Shown: piece by piece, positions 36,023 through 45,205 of the stretch
Layout: each line of letters opens with the position of its first letter
Position numbering within the stretch: position 1 is the first letter of the stretch
DNA from: Companilactobacillus huachuanensis
GTDB lineage: Bacteria; Bacillota; Bacilli; Lactobacillales; Lactobacillaceae
Length of the DNA stretch: 64,000 nucleotides
Direction: 5' to 3'
NCBI RefSeq assembly: GCF_005404815.1
Contig: NZ_BJDF01000002.1
Span: 62,001-126,000 of the forward strand
The notes under the pieces: generated by a model
The model's input: only the letters and a program-made list of their open reading frames with translations
What the model was told of the DNA's origin: nothing
Database searches by the model: none
Position numbers and translations under genes: made by a program

Positions 36023-36490
36023 ATGGCAAATTATATTAAAGAAATTCGTAGTCTTGTCGGCCACCGCCCCATAATCCTAAACGCCGCCGGGGCAATCCTA
36101 GTCAATAGCAAAAATGAGGTTCTTTTAAATCTGCGCACTGACACTCACAATTGGAGCCTTCCTGGAGGTTTCCTTGAATACGGCGAAACCTTTGAGCAAG
36201 CTTGTATCCGCGAATACAAAGAAGACGCAGGCATTGATGTTGAAATTATAAAACCAATTGGAATATTTGATCAAGGATTTACAGTCTATCCCAATGGCGA
36301 CAAAACTCAGGTTATTTCACGTCTGTATCTTGTAAAACAAATTGGTGGACATACATTAAATGAAGCAACGAATGAAACACTTGATCTTAAATACTTTCCA
36401 TTTGGTCAATTGCCTCCACTATTAAATCAACAGACAGCTGAGATGTTGAAGGCTGGTGAAAAATACTTAGATTCTTTGAATTTAAGATAA
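36023..36490 (+). CDS. Nudix hydrolase
   Basis: 155 aa. Hydrolyses a nucleoside diphosphate linked to another group. The Nudix box is at residues 49-71 (GFLEYGETFEQACIREYKED, then AGI), with Asp68 in place of the second Glu of the REUxEExGU motif, a conservative change that keeps a metal ligand. AAAGGAA lies before ATG. Substrate not predictable. A repeat was inserted between its stop codon and its terminator. Confidence 0.88.
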   Translation: MANYIKEIRSLVGHRPIILNAAGAILVNSKNEVLLNLRTDTHNWSLPGGFLEYGETFEQACIREYKEDAGIDVEIIKPIGIFDQGFTVYPNGDKTQVISRLYLVKQIGGHTLNEATNETLDLKYFPFGQLPPLLNQQTAEMLKAGEKYLDSLNLR

Positions 36491-36494
36491 AAGA

Positions 36495-36822
36495 CTGAAA
36501 GGTGAAAAAGTAATGTAGCCGTTGTTGTTAAATACCTAGAGTTAATTTATTTAAATAATCAGAAGTTTTCATTTTATTATTTGCCTTTATCATTTCTTCA
36601 ATTAAAAAAATAAACTAGTTGGAAGAGCTGAGAGTATTCATTGCCGCGAAAGTGGCGTTAGGACTTTAGTCCTTACACCACCGGGCGTGTTGGAGACTTA
36701 CCGGGGTTTGGTAAGGCTTCAACCGAGATTCGAGACCGCCTTTTGGCTCGGATCGTACCGCGCAGCAAATGAATACTCTCAGCTCTGGAAAAGGCATAAT
36801 GTATCAACCTTTCAACCTTTAG
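36495..36822 (+). repeat. Structured repeat copy 12, near full length
   Basis: Left end shortened (CTGAA then AGGTGAAAAA), right end CTTTCAACCTTTAG. Hairpin 1 AGGAC-TTTA-GTCCT, hairpin 2 CTTACC/GGTAAG, hairpin 3 GATTCGAG/CTCGGATC. AGATAAAAGA stands directly before (36485-36494) and again four bases after the end (36827-36836), which may be the target duplication; both overlap the Nudix stop and the start of its terminator. Confidence 0.9.
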
Positions 36823-36831
36823 TAATAGATA

Positions 36832-36883
36832 AAAGAAGCTGTTTTCCTCCTGATTCGGCCAGGGGAAAACAGCTTCTTTAATT
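36832..36883 (+). terminator. Terminator of the Nudix gene
   Basis: AGAAGCTGTTTTCC / GGAAAACAGCTTCT around a loop of about 16, then TTAATT. Displaced from the gene by repeat copy 12. Confidence 0.85.
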
Positions 36884-36992
36884 CATAATTTTTTGATTTT
36901 GAATTCAATACAATAAACAAACAGTTAAATTAACCGAAGACGACAACAAAAAATGGCAGCTCAGGGAGGAACTACCATTATATCGACAATAG

Positions 36993-37062
36993 TTATTCAA
37001 CTATTATAATCATGAAATTATCAAAGAAGGGGAAACGTAGGAATGGACTTCCCCTTCATCAA
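36993..37062 (+). ncRNA. Possible short transcript: promoter followed by a strong hairpin
   Basis: TCGACA (36993), 16-bp spacer, TATAAT gives a usable promoter; the transcript would start close to a hairpin GAAGGGGAA / TTCCCCTTC (37026-37060). A GGGAGGA at 36964-36970 and a broken hydrophobic reading after it (ISTIVIQLL) recall Fst-type type I toxin loci, but the frame stops at once. The rest of 36884-37399 shows nothing I can support. Confidence 0.25.
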
Positions 37063-37399
37063 TAATGATAACACAATCGTTTTTGAATTTATTATATTAT
37101 CCAAAATGGACATATTTTTGTAAATTATTAATAAAAAAAGAAAGAAAACCGGTCAGACCAGCTTTCTAACTCTAAAGTGAACATTACGAAACATGCCCTA
37201 TCCCTCATTTTTTCATCCATTCCAATTATAAAAAGTGATAATAATGTAATAAAAGCATAATAAAACGACTATATTGATGAAATATAATTTCCTATTAAAT
37301 ACAGTAACCACTAATTGTTACAAACAAATTGAAATTGGCATACTAATTGTAACGTTAATGGACTATACCTGTACACCACGTTTTATTTATAAAATATTA

Positions 37400-38278
37400 T
37401 CATTTTTTATATATACCTTTGAAAATATGCATCAACTTGCCCAAGGTCTCATTACCAATCATGTTGTGTCGGTAAACAAAGAGAATATAAAACGATGGCA
37501 ATTGAACGCCCGGTATATCAATCACTTGAATTCCGGGCACATCCTGAATTGCAGTTTCTGTGATAAAACTTATCCCTTTGTTTGCTCGAACCAAATTCAA
37601 CGCTAGTTTGTAATCTTCAGTTTGAAACATTGTTTTAGGAGTGACGCTATAGTGTTCTGTCAACCGTTGAAGGACTTGACTATGGACTGATTTTTCATTC
37701 AAAGAAATAAAATCCTCTTCAAATAGCGTTTCAATTGAAGTTATCTTGGATATATCTTTCTCTGCTGAAGCAATAAATTTGAAATGATGTTCTTTAAGTA
37801 ATTGGTAATCCAAATGATTTTCTTGCGGCAAAACTGTTGTTCCTAAAAATGACAGATCAATCTCTCCATTGATCAGTTTTTCCAATAAATCCTTGGAACC
37901 ATCGGAAACCGGCTCTATTGCTGACAAAAGATTTTCATCCCGAAGTTCATCAAATACCTTTGGTATGACGTAATTTGTAATTATCGGTGGCCATCCCATA
38001 ACAATCTTTTCTCGTTTGATCCGCTCCATATCGACATCAATCAAGTCATTCTCCTGAAGAATACGATTAATATGAATCAACAGCTGCTCACCCGCATATG
38101 TCAGTGACAGTGAATTGGCGTAACTCTTCCGTTTAACTAGCGACAAACCACAACTATCCTCCAGGCGTTTCAGCGAATAAGTAATGGTTGGTTGGCTGAC
38201 ACCAAAGAACGCTGCGGTATCAGAAAAGTTTTTTAATTCTGATAATTTCTTAAAATATTGATAGTCTTTTAAATTCAT
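37400..38278 (-). CDS. mleR: LysR-family regulator of the malolactic operon
   Basis: 292 aa, standard LysR length. N-terminal winged helix (MNLKDYQYFKKLSELKNFS, then FFGVSQPTITYSLKRLED) and a periplasmic-binding-like effector domain (about 90-290). ATG 38278 with AGGTGA upstream. Divergent from mleS-mleP over 102 bp, the classical mleR arrangement; L-malate is the expected effector (family knowledge). Confidence 0.9.
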   Translation of the reverse strand: MNLKDYQYFKKLSELKNFSDTAAFFGVSQPTITYSLKRLEDSCGLSLVKRKSYANSLSLTYAGEQLLIHINRILQENDLIDVDMERIKREKIVMGWPPIITNYVIPKVFDELRDENLLSAIEPVSDGSKDLLEKLINGEIDLSFLGTTVLPQENHLDYQLLKEHHFKFIASAEKDISKITSIETLFEEDFISLNEKSVHSQVLQRLTEHYSVTPKTMFQTEDYKLALNLVRANKGISFITETAIQDVPGIQVIDIPGVQLPSFYILFVYRHNMIGNETLGKLMHIFKGIYKK

Positions 38279-38317
38279 TTTTTCACCTATAAATTTTATT
38301 TATCAATAATAACATAT

Positions 38318-38347
38318 TTGACTATATTTTTTATAAGGGTATATAGT
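38318..38347 (+). promoter_or_regulatory. mleS promoter with overlapping inverted repeat
   Basis: TTGACT (38318-38323), 18-bp spacer, TATAGT (38342-38347). The inverted repeat ACTATAT-N13-ATATAGT (38321-38347) spans it and contains a LysR-type T-N11-A, so it is a good candidate MleR site. Confidence 0.55.
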
Positions 38348-38380
38348 ACAACACGAAAGCTAATTAGGAGGCATTAATTT

Positions 38381-40003
38381 ATGAAATATACTGGTTTAGA
38401 TTTATTAAATAATCACTTCTTGAACAAAGGTACTGCCTTTACCAAAGAAGAAAGAAAAGATTACAAAATCGAAGGTTTACTTCCACCATTTGTTCAAACA
38501 TTAGATCAACAAGTAGAACAAGCCTACGAAAACTACTCAAGTAAAGATACATTTTTGGCTAAGAGAATGTACCTGATGGATTTATTCAACGAAAACGTTA
38601 CATTGTACTATAAATTGTTCAGTGAACATGTTAACGAATTTATGCCCGTTGTTTATGACCCAACAATCGCTGACACCATTGAAAACTACAGTCACTTCTT
38701 CTTAGACCCACAAAACGCTGCTTATCTATCAATCGACGACCAAGATGACATCAAAGCTACATTGAAGAACGTTTCAGCTGGCCGCAACATCAAATTGATT
38801 GTTGTTACTGATGGTGAAGGTATTCTTGGTATTGGTGACTGGGGTGTTCAAGGTGTTGACATCTCTGTTGGTAAATTAATGGTTTATACAGCCGCTGCCG
38901 GTGTTGATCCTAAATCTGTTCTCCCTGTTGTTCTTGATGCAGGTACAAATAGAAAAGAATTACTTGCCGACGACCTATATATGGGTAATCATCATGAACG
39001 TGTTACTGGCGAAAAGTACTACAACTTCGTTGACAAGTTTGTTGAAACTGCTGAAAGCTTATTCCCAGACATGTACTTACACTTTGAAGACTTTGGTCGT
39101 AGCAATGCTGCTAATATCTTGAACAAGTATAAAAACCAAATCTTAACATTTAACGATGATATTCAAGGTACAGGTATTATTACACTTGCTGGTATTCTTG
39201 GTGCTTTGAACATTTCTAAAGAAAAATTAACTGATCAAGTTTACCTATCATTCGGTGCTGGTACTGCAGGTGCTGGTATCACTAAGAGAATTTTCGATGC
39301 TATGGTTGAAGAAGGACTTTCAGAAGACGAAGCTAGAAAACACTTCTACTTAGTTGACAAACAAGGTTTGTTATTCGACGACACAGAAGATCTTACACCA
39401 GAACAAAAGCCTTTCACAAGACAACGTAGTGAATTCAGTAACGCTAATGAGCTAACAAACTTGGAAGCTACTATTAAAGCAGTTCACCCAACAATCTTAG
39501 TTGGTACATCAACACAACCTGGTACATTCACAGAACCAATCATCAAAGAAATGGCTGCACACACTGCACGTCCAATCATCTTCCCACTATCAAATCCTAC
39601 AAAATTAGCTGAAGCTAAGGCTGAAGATCTTTTGAAGTGGACTGATGGTAAAGCCCTTATCGCAACTGGTATCCCGGTTGAACCTGTTGAATACAACGGT
39701 GTAACATATCACATTGGTCAAGCTAACAACGCTTTGGTTTATCCAGGTCTTGGTCTTGGTTCATTGGCTGTTAATGCCAAAGTATTATCAGACGGTATGA
39801 TCAATAAAGCCGCCCATTCATTAGGTGGAATCGTTGATCCTACACAACCTGGTGCTGCTGTTCTTCCTCCAGTTTCAAAACTAGACGAATTCAGTATGAC
39901 TGTTGCTGTTGGTGTTGCTCAACAAGCTATCGACGAAAAACTTACTGACACCAAAGATGCTAAACAAGCAGTTGCTGACAGTAAGTGGGAACCTAAATAT
40001 TAA
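38381..40003 (+). CDS. mleS: Malolactic enzyme
   Basis: 540 aa. NAD- and Mn-dependent decarboxylation of L-malate to L-lactate and CO2, which raises pH and yields proton motive force. Malic enzyme fold: catalytic region [15 protein letters not shown], metal site [19 protein letters not shown], and the NAD-binding Rossmann motif [10 protein letters not shown]. The gene stands before a malate permease and beside mleR, and the length fits malolactic rather than malic enzymes. Ribosome site AGGAGG before ATG. Confidence 0.95.
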   Translation: MKYTGLDLLNNHFLNKGTAFTKEERKDYKIEGLLPPFVQTLDQQVEQAYENYSSKDTFLAKRMYLMDLFNENVTLYYKLFSEHVNEFMPVVYDPTIADTIENYSHFFLDPQNAAYLSIDDQDDIKATLKNVSAGRNIKLIVVTDGEGILGIGDWGVQGVDISVGKLMVYTAAAGVDPKSVLPVVLDAGTNRKELLADDLYMGNHHERVTGEKYYNFVDKFVETAESLFPDMYLHFEDFGRSNAANILNKYKNQILTFNDDIQGTGIITLAGILGALNISKEKLTDQVYLSFGAGTAGAGITKRIFDAMVEEGLSEDEARKHFYLVDKQGLLFDDTEDLTPEQKPFTRQRSEFSNANELTNLEATIKAVHPTILVGTSTQPGTFTEPIIKEMAAHTARPIIFPLSNPTKLAEAKAEDLLKWTDGKALIATGIPVEPVEYNGVTYHIGQANNALVYPGLGLGSLAVNAKVLSDGMINKAAHSLGGIVDPTQPGAAVLPPVSKLDEFSMTVAVGVAQQAIDEKLTDTKDAKQAVADSKWEPKY

Positions 40004-40042
40004 TTAATTAACATATTTGTCAAATAAAGGGGATTTTTATTC

Positions 40043-41008
40043 ATGGAAGCATTTATTACTTCACTAGAAAGTGTTGCAGAAATCGTTCTAGTCATTGCTC
40101 TAGGTTACTGGTTAAGAGGATCCGGTCGCCTAGGTGATGAGTTTAAAGGTAACATTTCCTTCATTATTATGAAGGTTGCTTTGCCAGCATCAATCTTTGT
40201 TTCAGTTCTTAAATATTTGAACAGAGACAAACTTGCAAGTTTATCTGGCGGTTTAATTTTCACATTTGCCAGTTTCACGATCGGCTATATCATTGCCTGG
40301 ATCTTAACTAAAGTCTTCCGCATTCGTAAAGGCCGTCGTGGTACATTCATTAACATGTTTGTTAATGCTAATACAATCTTTATTGGTTTACCTCTAAATA
40401 TGGCTTTGTTTGGTACTAAGAGTTTACCTTACTTCCTTATTTACTATGTTATGAATACAATTTCAACTTGGGCGGTCGGTATCTTCTTTATCTCAAGTGA
40501 TGATCCAACTGTTGAAAAAGGTGCTAAGAAGGACTTTAACTGGAAGAAATTACTTCCTGCTCCACTTGTTGGTTTCTTAGTATCACTTGTCTTCTTGTTA
40601 CTAGCCATTCCCGTTCCTGCATGGATCGATAAGACCCTTGATATGGTCGGTGGTATCGTAACACCTATGTCACTTATCTACATTGGTATCATCTTGGCCG
40701 ACGCTGGTTTGAAATCAATCAGATTTGACCGCGATACTATTTTAGCTTTACTTGGTAGATTCGTCGTTGCTCCAGCCATCATGATCAGTATCATTTTGAT
40801 TGGTGGTTCAATGATGGGTACTTCTCTACCAACTATTGAATCAAACTCATTCATCATCCAATCAGCTGCTCCTGGTTTAGCCGTTTTGCCTATTCTAGTT
40901 GATCAATCACACGGTGACGTTGATTACGCAACTAACTTAGTAACAACATCAACAGTTCTATTCGTCATTGTTGTTCCTATCCTTATGCAAATCGCTAACT
41001 TGATCTAG
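40043..41008 (+). CDS. mleP: Malate permease, AEC family
   Basis: 321 aa with about ten membrane helices of the auxin efflux carrier type (N-terminal YWLRGSGRLG, conserved NTIFIGLPLN, C-terminal QSAAPGLAVLPI). Imports malate in the malolactic pathway. 39 bp after mleS with AAAGGGG upstream; the pair is followed by a terminator. An AEC protein coupled to mleS is the usual malate carrier of lactic acid bacteria. Confidence 0.92.
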   Translation: MEAFITSLESVAEIVLVIALGYWLRGSGRLGDEFKGNISFIIMKVALPASIFVSVLKYLNRDKLASLSGGLIFTFASFTIGYIIAWILTKVFRIRKGRRGTFINMFVNANTIFIGLPLNMALFGTKSLPYFLIYYVMNTISTWAVGIFFISSDDPTVEKGAKKDFNWKKLLPAPLVGFLVSLVFLLLAIPVPAWIDKTLDMVGGIVTPMSLIYIGIILADAGLKSIRFDRDTILALLGRFVVAPAIMISIILIGGSMMGTSLPTIESNSFIIQSAAPGLAVLPILVDQSHGDVDYATNLVTTSTVLFVIVVPILMQIANLI

Positions 41009-41091
41009 TTGAACTGATTCGACTTACCATTCACACACTCAAAATAAAACTTAGATCCTCCTCAAATACACAAACACACGTATATACATTA

Positions 41092-41127
41092 AAAGGTCGT
41101 CAACATCTGCGGTTGACGACCTTTTTT
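41092..41127 (+). terminator. Terminator of mleS-mleP
   Basis: AAAGGTCGTCAAC / GTTGACGACCTTT around ATCTGCG, followed by T. Confidence 0.92.
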
Positions 41128-41179
41128 GTGTTTTGAAATTGTTTCGTCATTTTGTACTTTCCATTTCCAGAAACAATAA

Positions 41180-41515
41180 TTATTTAGGAGAAATCAATAT
41201 TATCAAACGATTCACCAGTGTAATAATACGTTGAGTATCAGCCTCAATATCTTCTTCAGACCGATTATTCACCATTGTATGGTTAACTTGTAACAAGCCG
41301 ACTGAATCGGTCTCATCGTTGAATTCAGCGATTGGCAAATCAACTTGATGGTCATACATCGGCACCTTGCCATGTGACACTTTTACGATCTTCGTACCTT
41401 CAGGCATGCTTAAAATGTAGCTCTTAATACGTTTAAAACTAAAACTATCTTGATAAAAACCATAGATGATACCAAGTTCATCCATAATAAATTTGATTTC
41501 GTTATTCATAAGCAT
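41180..41515 (-). CDS. Hypothetical protein
   Basis: 111 aa, soluble, mixed helix and strand (IKFIMDELGIIYGFYQD, VPMYDHQVDLPIAEFND). Not recognised. ATG 41515 follows AGAGGTGA at good distance, so the gene looks real. It stands alone between the malolactic operon and repeat copy 13. Confidence 0.65.
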   Translation of the reverse strand: MLMNNEIKFIMDELGIIYGFYQDSFSFKRIKSYILSMPEGTKIVKVSHGKVPMYDHQVDLPIAEFNDETDSVGLLQVNHTMVNNRSEEDIEADTQRIITLVNRLIILISPK

Positions 41516-41602
41516 TTATCACCTCTTAAAATATCTCTCTAATTAAGTATCACGCAATTGACTAACAATTGACAAGAAAAACTTACTTTTTTAGTATCTT
41601 AA

Positions 41603-41918
41603 CTAAAGGTTGAAAGTTTAGGTAAGTACGCCGTATGCCGTTTCCAGAGCTGAGAGTATTCAACTGCTGCGCGGGACGGCCCGAGCCAGAGTACGGTCTC
41701 GAACCTCGGTTGAAGCCTCGCAAAACCCGCGAGTCTTCAACGCGCCCGGTGGTGTAATTGCTAAAGCAATAACGCCACTTTCGCTGCAAATGAATACTCT
41801 CAGCTCTTCCAACTAGTTTGTTTTTTAATAGTGAGAATAAAATGAAGATTTCTGATTATTTAAATAAATTAACTCTAAGCCTGTGATAGCAATGGCTTGA
41901 TTGATTTTTTACCTTTGC
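41603..41918 (-). repeat. Structured repeat copy 13, full length, reverse
   Basis: The plus strand begins CTAAAGGTTGAAAG (right end of the element) and finishes in a degenerate left end (TTTTTTACCTTTGCG). Minus-strand core: hairpin 1 GTGGCGTTATTGC-TTTA-GCAATTACACCAC, hairpin 2 CTCGC/GCGAG, hairpin 3 GGTTCGAG/CTCGGGCC. The outer stem has GAGAGTATTCATTTGC / GCAGTTGAATACTCTC. Frames over it are spurious. Confidence 0.92.
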
Positions 41919-42009
41919 GAAAAATAATTGATACGAATTTTTGTAATAAAATATCAACTAGTACTAGGCGGTACCTTAAGATATGATTATTAAAAAAGGA
42001 GTTACAGCT

Positions 42010-42456
42010 TTGAAAATAGTTCCAGTGACTAAACGAGATACATTATTAATCGCACAATTAACTGTTATTTGGGAAAATTCAGTCCGCGCAACACACAGTT
42101 TCTTGAGTGAAAATAATATTCAAGACTTTAAAAATTCAATGCCAAAATTTTTGATGGAAGTTTCTCATTTAATCATCGCACTTGATAAAAACAATCAACC
42201 ACTTGGTTTCATGGGAATCAATGGTCCAGAAATTGACATGCTTTTTATTGATAACAAAAAACGTGGTCAAGGTATCGGCAAAGCACTAATCAACTTTGGT
42301 ATCACAAATTATCATGCTAAACAAATTACAGTCAACGAACAAAATCCGCAAGCCATCGGTTTTTATAAACACATGGGATTTGTTGAATATCATCGACAAA
42401 TAACTGATGACCAAGGTAATCCTTTTCCAATTTTAAAAATGAGATTAAAAAAATAG
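42010..42456 (+). CDS. GNAT-family N-acetyltransferase
   Basis: 148 aa. Acetyl-CoA-binding motif A is KKRGQGIGKALINF; motif B VNEQNPQAIGFYKHMGFV follows, as in small-molecule or protein acetyltransferases of the YjaB/PA-type. The start is TTG 42010, since AAAAGGAG lies nine bases before it; an ATG at 41983 in frame has no ribosome site. Substrate unknown. Confidence 0.85.
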   Translation: MKIVPVTKRDTLLIAQLTVIWENSVRATHSFLSENNIQDFKNSMPKFLMEVSHLIIALDKNNQPLGFMGINGPEIDMLFIDNKKRGQGIGKALINFGITNYHAKQITVNEQNPQAIGFYKHMGFVEYHRQITDDQGNPFPILKMRLKK

Positions 42457-42505
42457 AGTAATTATTCTCCCTTTACTAAAAGGTGGATGATTACTCTATT
42501 CTTTA
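42452..42505. terminator. Bidirectional terminator
   Basis: AATAGAGTAATTATTC and GATGATTACTCTATT pair across a loop CTCCCTTTACTAAAAGGTG, with A- and T-rich ends. Serves the acetyltransferase gene and the converging glycerate kinase gene. Confidence 0.75.
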
Positions 42506-43642
42506 TTTTGTATTTTTGATCAAGCGACCGATATTCTCAGCAACTTGTTGAAGGTTCCTGTCTGTATTTTGAATGGCCGTCGATAGTTCTTCAACACCTG
42601 GAACACAAGTGAAGATGGCATCGATACCTAATGGATATAACTCCGAAATTTTTTCACCAACTGAACCAGCAACCGCTATCACAGTCGCATCAGGATTGAC
42701 TGCTTTCGTAGCTTTAGCAACTCCAATTGGTGTTTTACCAAACTTAGTTTGAAAATCAATTTGACCTTCGCCTGTTACAACGACATCAGCATCTTTAACC
42801 TTATCTTTTAACTCAGTATAATCAACCACAATATCGACGCCAGAGCGCATTTCAGAGTCGGTAAAGGCTAATAAGCCAGCCCCTAATCCACCCGCAGCAC
42901 CTGCACCAGCCACACTTTCTAGATCCTGATGCAAATCACGTTTTAAAATATCTGCATAGTGTGACAAAGCATCATCTAAAAATTCAACCATTTCTGGACT
43001 AGCACCTTTTTGTGGTCCAAATACGTGACTGGCACCATCAGGACCCGTTAAGGGATTTGTTACATCAGAAGCAATAATAACTTTGACATCTGCTAACTCA
43101 GGCATCATTTCAGAAATATCAATATGATCTAACTTCTTTAACATCGCACCACCATATTGTAATTCTTCATTTTTATCATCCAGCAAGTGTGCTCCCAAGG
43201 CTTGAGCCATACCAGCACCACCATCATTTGTTGCTGAACCTCCGATGCCAATAATAATCGTTTTGGCACCTTGTTTGATAGCAGATTTAATCAATTCACC
43301 TGTTCCAAATGTTGTAGTAATGTATGGATTTTGTGTAAATTGATTGATAAATTGAATCCCACTTGCTTCAGCCATTTCTATAACGGCGACTTTGCCATCG
43401 TTGATCAGGCCATAGTGAGCTTCTGTTTTATTACCCAACGGATTAATGACGTCTGCAGTCATTATTTGACCGTTCTTAGCATCAACAAGTGACTGCACAG
43501 TTCCCTCACCACCATCTGCCATAGGTACATTAACGTATTCAGCATCGGGATAAACTCGTTCAAACCCTTTTCGTAATGATTGAGCAACTTCCTTAGCTGT
43601 CAAAGAATTCTTATATGAATCCGGAGCTAAAACAATTTTCAT
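42503..43642 (-). CDS. glxK: Glycerate kinase
   Basis: 379 aa, GckA/GlxK type. Phosphorylates D-glycerate. Family signatures: MKIVLAPDSYKNSLTAKEVA at the start, PMADGGEGTV, GGSATNDGGAGMAQALG, VVTGEGQIDFQTKFGK. It follows a GntP-type permease by 13 bp, with a CdaR regulator divergent: the classical glycerate uptake cluster. Confidence 0.93.
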   Translation of the reverse strand: MKIVLAPDSYKNSLTAKEVAQSLRKGFERVYPDAEYVNVPMADGGEGTVQSLVDAKNGQIMTADVINPLGNKTEAHYGLINDGKVAVIEMAEASGIQFINQFTQNPYITTTFGTGELIKSAIKQGAKTIIIGIGGSATNDGGAGMAQALGAHLLDDKNEELQYGGAMLKKLDHIDISEMMPELADVKVIIASDVTNPLTGPDGASHVFGPQKGASPEMVEFLDDALSHYADILKRDLHQDLESVAGAGAAGGLGAGLLAFTDSEMRSGVDIVVDYTELKDKVKDADVVVTGEGQIDFQTKFGKTPIGVAKATKAVNPDATVIAVAGSVGEKISELYPLGIDAIFTCVPGVEELSTAIQNTDRNLQQVAENIGRLIKNTK

Positions 43643-43655
43643 TTATAGTTCACCT

Positions 43656-44963
43656 CTAGAACAGATTTCCATACATCAATGTTGCAACAATCGTCATTGA
43701 AAGTCCAACTAGCATTTCCCAGAAAACAACGCTCATTCTCTCTTTGAAATGCATGTTAACAGCTTTGGCAGTCACGTGGAAATAGTTACCATGTGGCAAT
43801 TGGTCGATAACTGTAGCTCCGGTATGAACCATTGCGGCTGCACCAGTACCAGAAATTCCAAATGACATGATCGACTTACTAAACGAATTAGAAGCCAAGA
43901 TAACACCAGTTGAAGTTGAAGCCGTAGCCGCTGCCATCAAGATTCCGGCAATTGGTGCCAAAAATGTTCCAGAAATTCCTGAAACTTGTACCAATTCAAC
44001 AACCTTTTGAGGTAAGTTGGAAACTGAAACTAACCCAGCAATCGCACCCGCACCAATTAAAATCAAAACGACATCTGTCATACGAGCCAAACCTTTTTGC
44101 ATATATTGCAAGAATTTCTTACTCTGACCCATGGCTATCGTTCCAATCAGACCAGCAATCGGTAGGATATACATTGCATCCAAGTTGAATGATGCTAAAG
44201 CTTTAACACCTAGAATATCCCCAACCGGTGTAATTAGTAATAAAACTACCGCAACTAAAGGTGTCACAATAGCCGCTTTTAAACTTGGTAAATCCTTTGG
44301 TTCTTTTGTTTCAAACTTTTCAGCCTCAGGAACAAACTCGCCACGATTCTTGATCAAAGTGGCCAAAATAACTGTCACGATTAAACCAACAATTGCTGGC
44401 ACAAAATCGGCAATCATAACCTGTGACAAATCAACATTAAAACCCTTTGCAGCCGCAATCGTATTTGGATTAGGGGAAATAATATTCCCGGCTTTACCAC
44501 CACCAGATAATGCGACTAATAATGAAAGTTTACTATAATGCATTTTTTGACCAACTTCTAAAGCAATTGGTGCAACAATCAAAACTGCAACAGGAATAAA
44601 AATACCTACACCCGTCAAAACCATTGTTGAAAGTGCCAGAGCTAAAATCGCTAGTCGATCACTGAATCGATTGACAATATTTGAAGCAATCACATTAGCT
44701 GCTCCTGACTCCATCATTACACCTGCCAGAACACCGGCAGCGATAACGCGAATTATAGTCCCCATTACTCCAGAACTACCCTTAACAATTGTATCTGTTG
44801 TCTGGGCCAGTGAAAGTCCTCCAACTAAACAACCAACAATAGCTCCAAAAATCAAAGCATAAACTGGATTAACTCGAAATAAAATCAAGCCAATCGCTAA
44901 CAGCAACCCCAATAAAGCTGCCCACCATGCAATAACCATACTTATTAATACATCCTTCCTCAA
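43656..44963 (-). CDS. GntP-family permease, probably glycerate
   Basis: 435 aa with some twelve hydrophobic segments. GntP-type text: AWWAALLGLLLAIGLILF, SGGGKAGNIISPNPNTIAAA, HTGATVIDQLPHGNYFHVT. The family carries gluconate, glycerate and related acids; glycerate is inferred from the neighbouring kinase. TTG 44963 with AAGGG five bases upstream is the likely start; ATG 44939 is an alternative. Confidence 0.88.
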   Translation of the reverse strand: MRKDVLISMVIAWWAALLGLLLAIGLILFRVNPVYALIFGAIVGCLVGGLSLAQTTDTIVKGSSGVMGTIIRVIAAGVLAGVMMESGAANVIASNIVNRFSDRLAILALALSTMVLTGVGIFIPVAVLIVAPIALEVGQKMHYSKLSLLVALSGGGKAGNIISPNPNTIAAAKGFNVDLSQVMIADFVPAIVGLIVTVILATLIKNRGEFVPEAEKFETKEPKDLPSLKAAIVTPLVAVVLLLITPVGDILGVKALASFNLDAMYILPIAGLIGTIAMGQSKKFLQYMQKGLARMTDVVLILIGAGAIAGLVSVSNLPQKVVELVQVSGISGTFLAPIAGILMAAATASTSTGVILASNSFSKSIMSFGISGTGAAAMVHTGATVIDQLPHGNYFHVTAKAVNMHFKERMSVVFWEMLVGLSMTIVATLMYGNLF

Positions 44964-44978
44964 TATATCCCTTGGTCT

Positions 44979-44994
44979 TGTTAAAATTTTAACA
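44979..44994. promoter_or_regulatory. 16-bp perfect palindrome before gntP
   Basis: TGTTAAAATTTTAACA, 16 bp upstream of the permease start codon in the region divergent to cdaR. A candidate CdaR or other regulator site; too close to the start to be a normal activator site, so repression is more likely. Confidence 0.4.
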
Positions 44995-45205
44995 ATTGAT
45001 TAACGAGTGTATAATACAGTGATATACAATCTAAATCAATGTACACATGCACAAAAGTAATTGTTGAAATACTTAAAAAATAAAAATATTCCTTGATAAA
45101 TCAATGTTTTAAAATATAAAAATATTGTAAAATATTTATATGCACAATTATTTGATAAACGCTTTCACTAAACTTTGAATAATAATGAACAAGGAAGTTA
45201 ATAAA

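Noticed and set aside
43952-44862. Plus-strand frames inside the GntP permease gene and similar opposite-strand frames in other long genes
   Set aside because: They have no start signals and mirror the codon bias of the real genes on the other strand.
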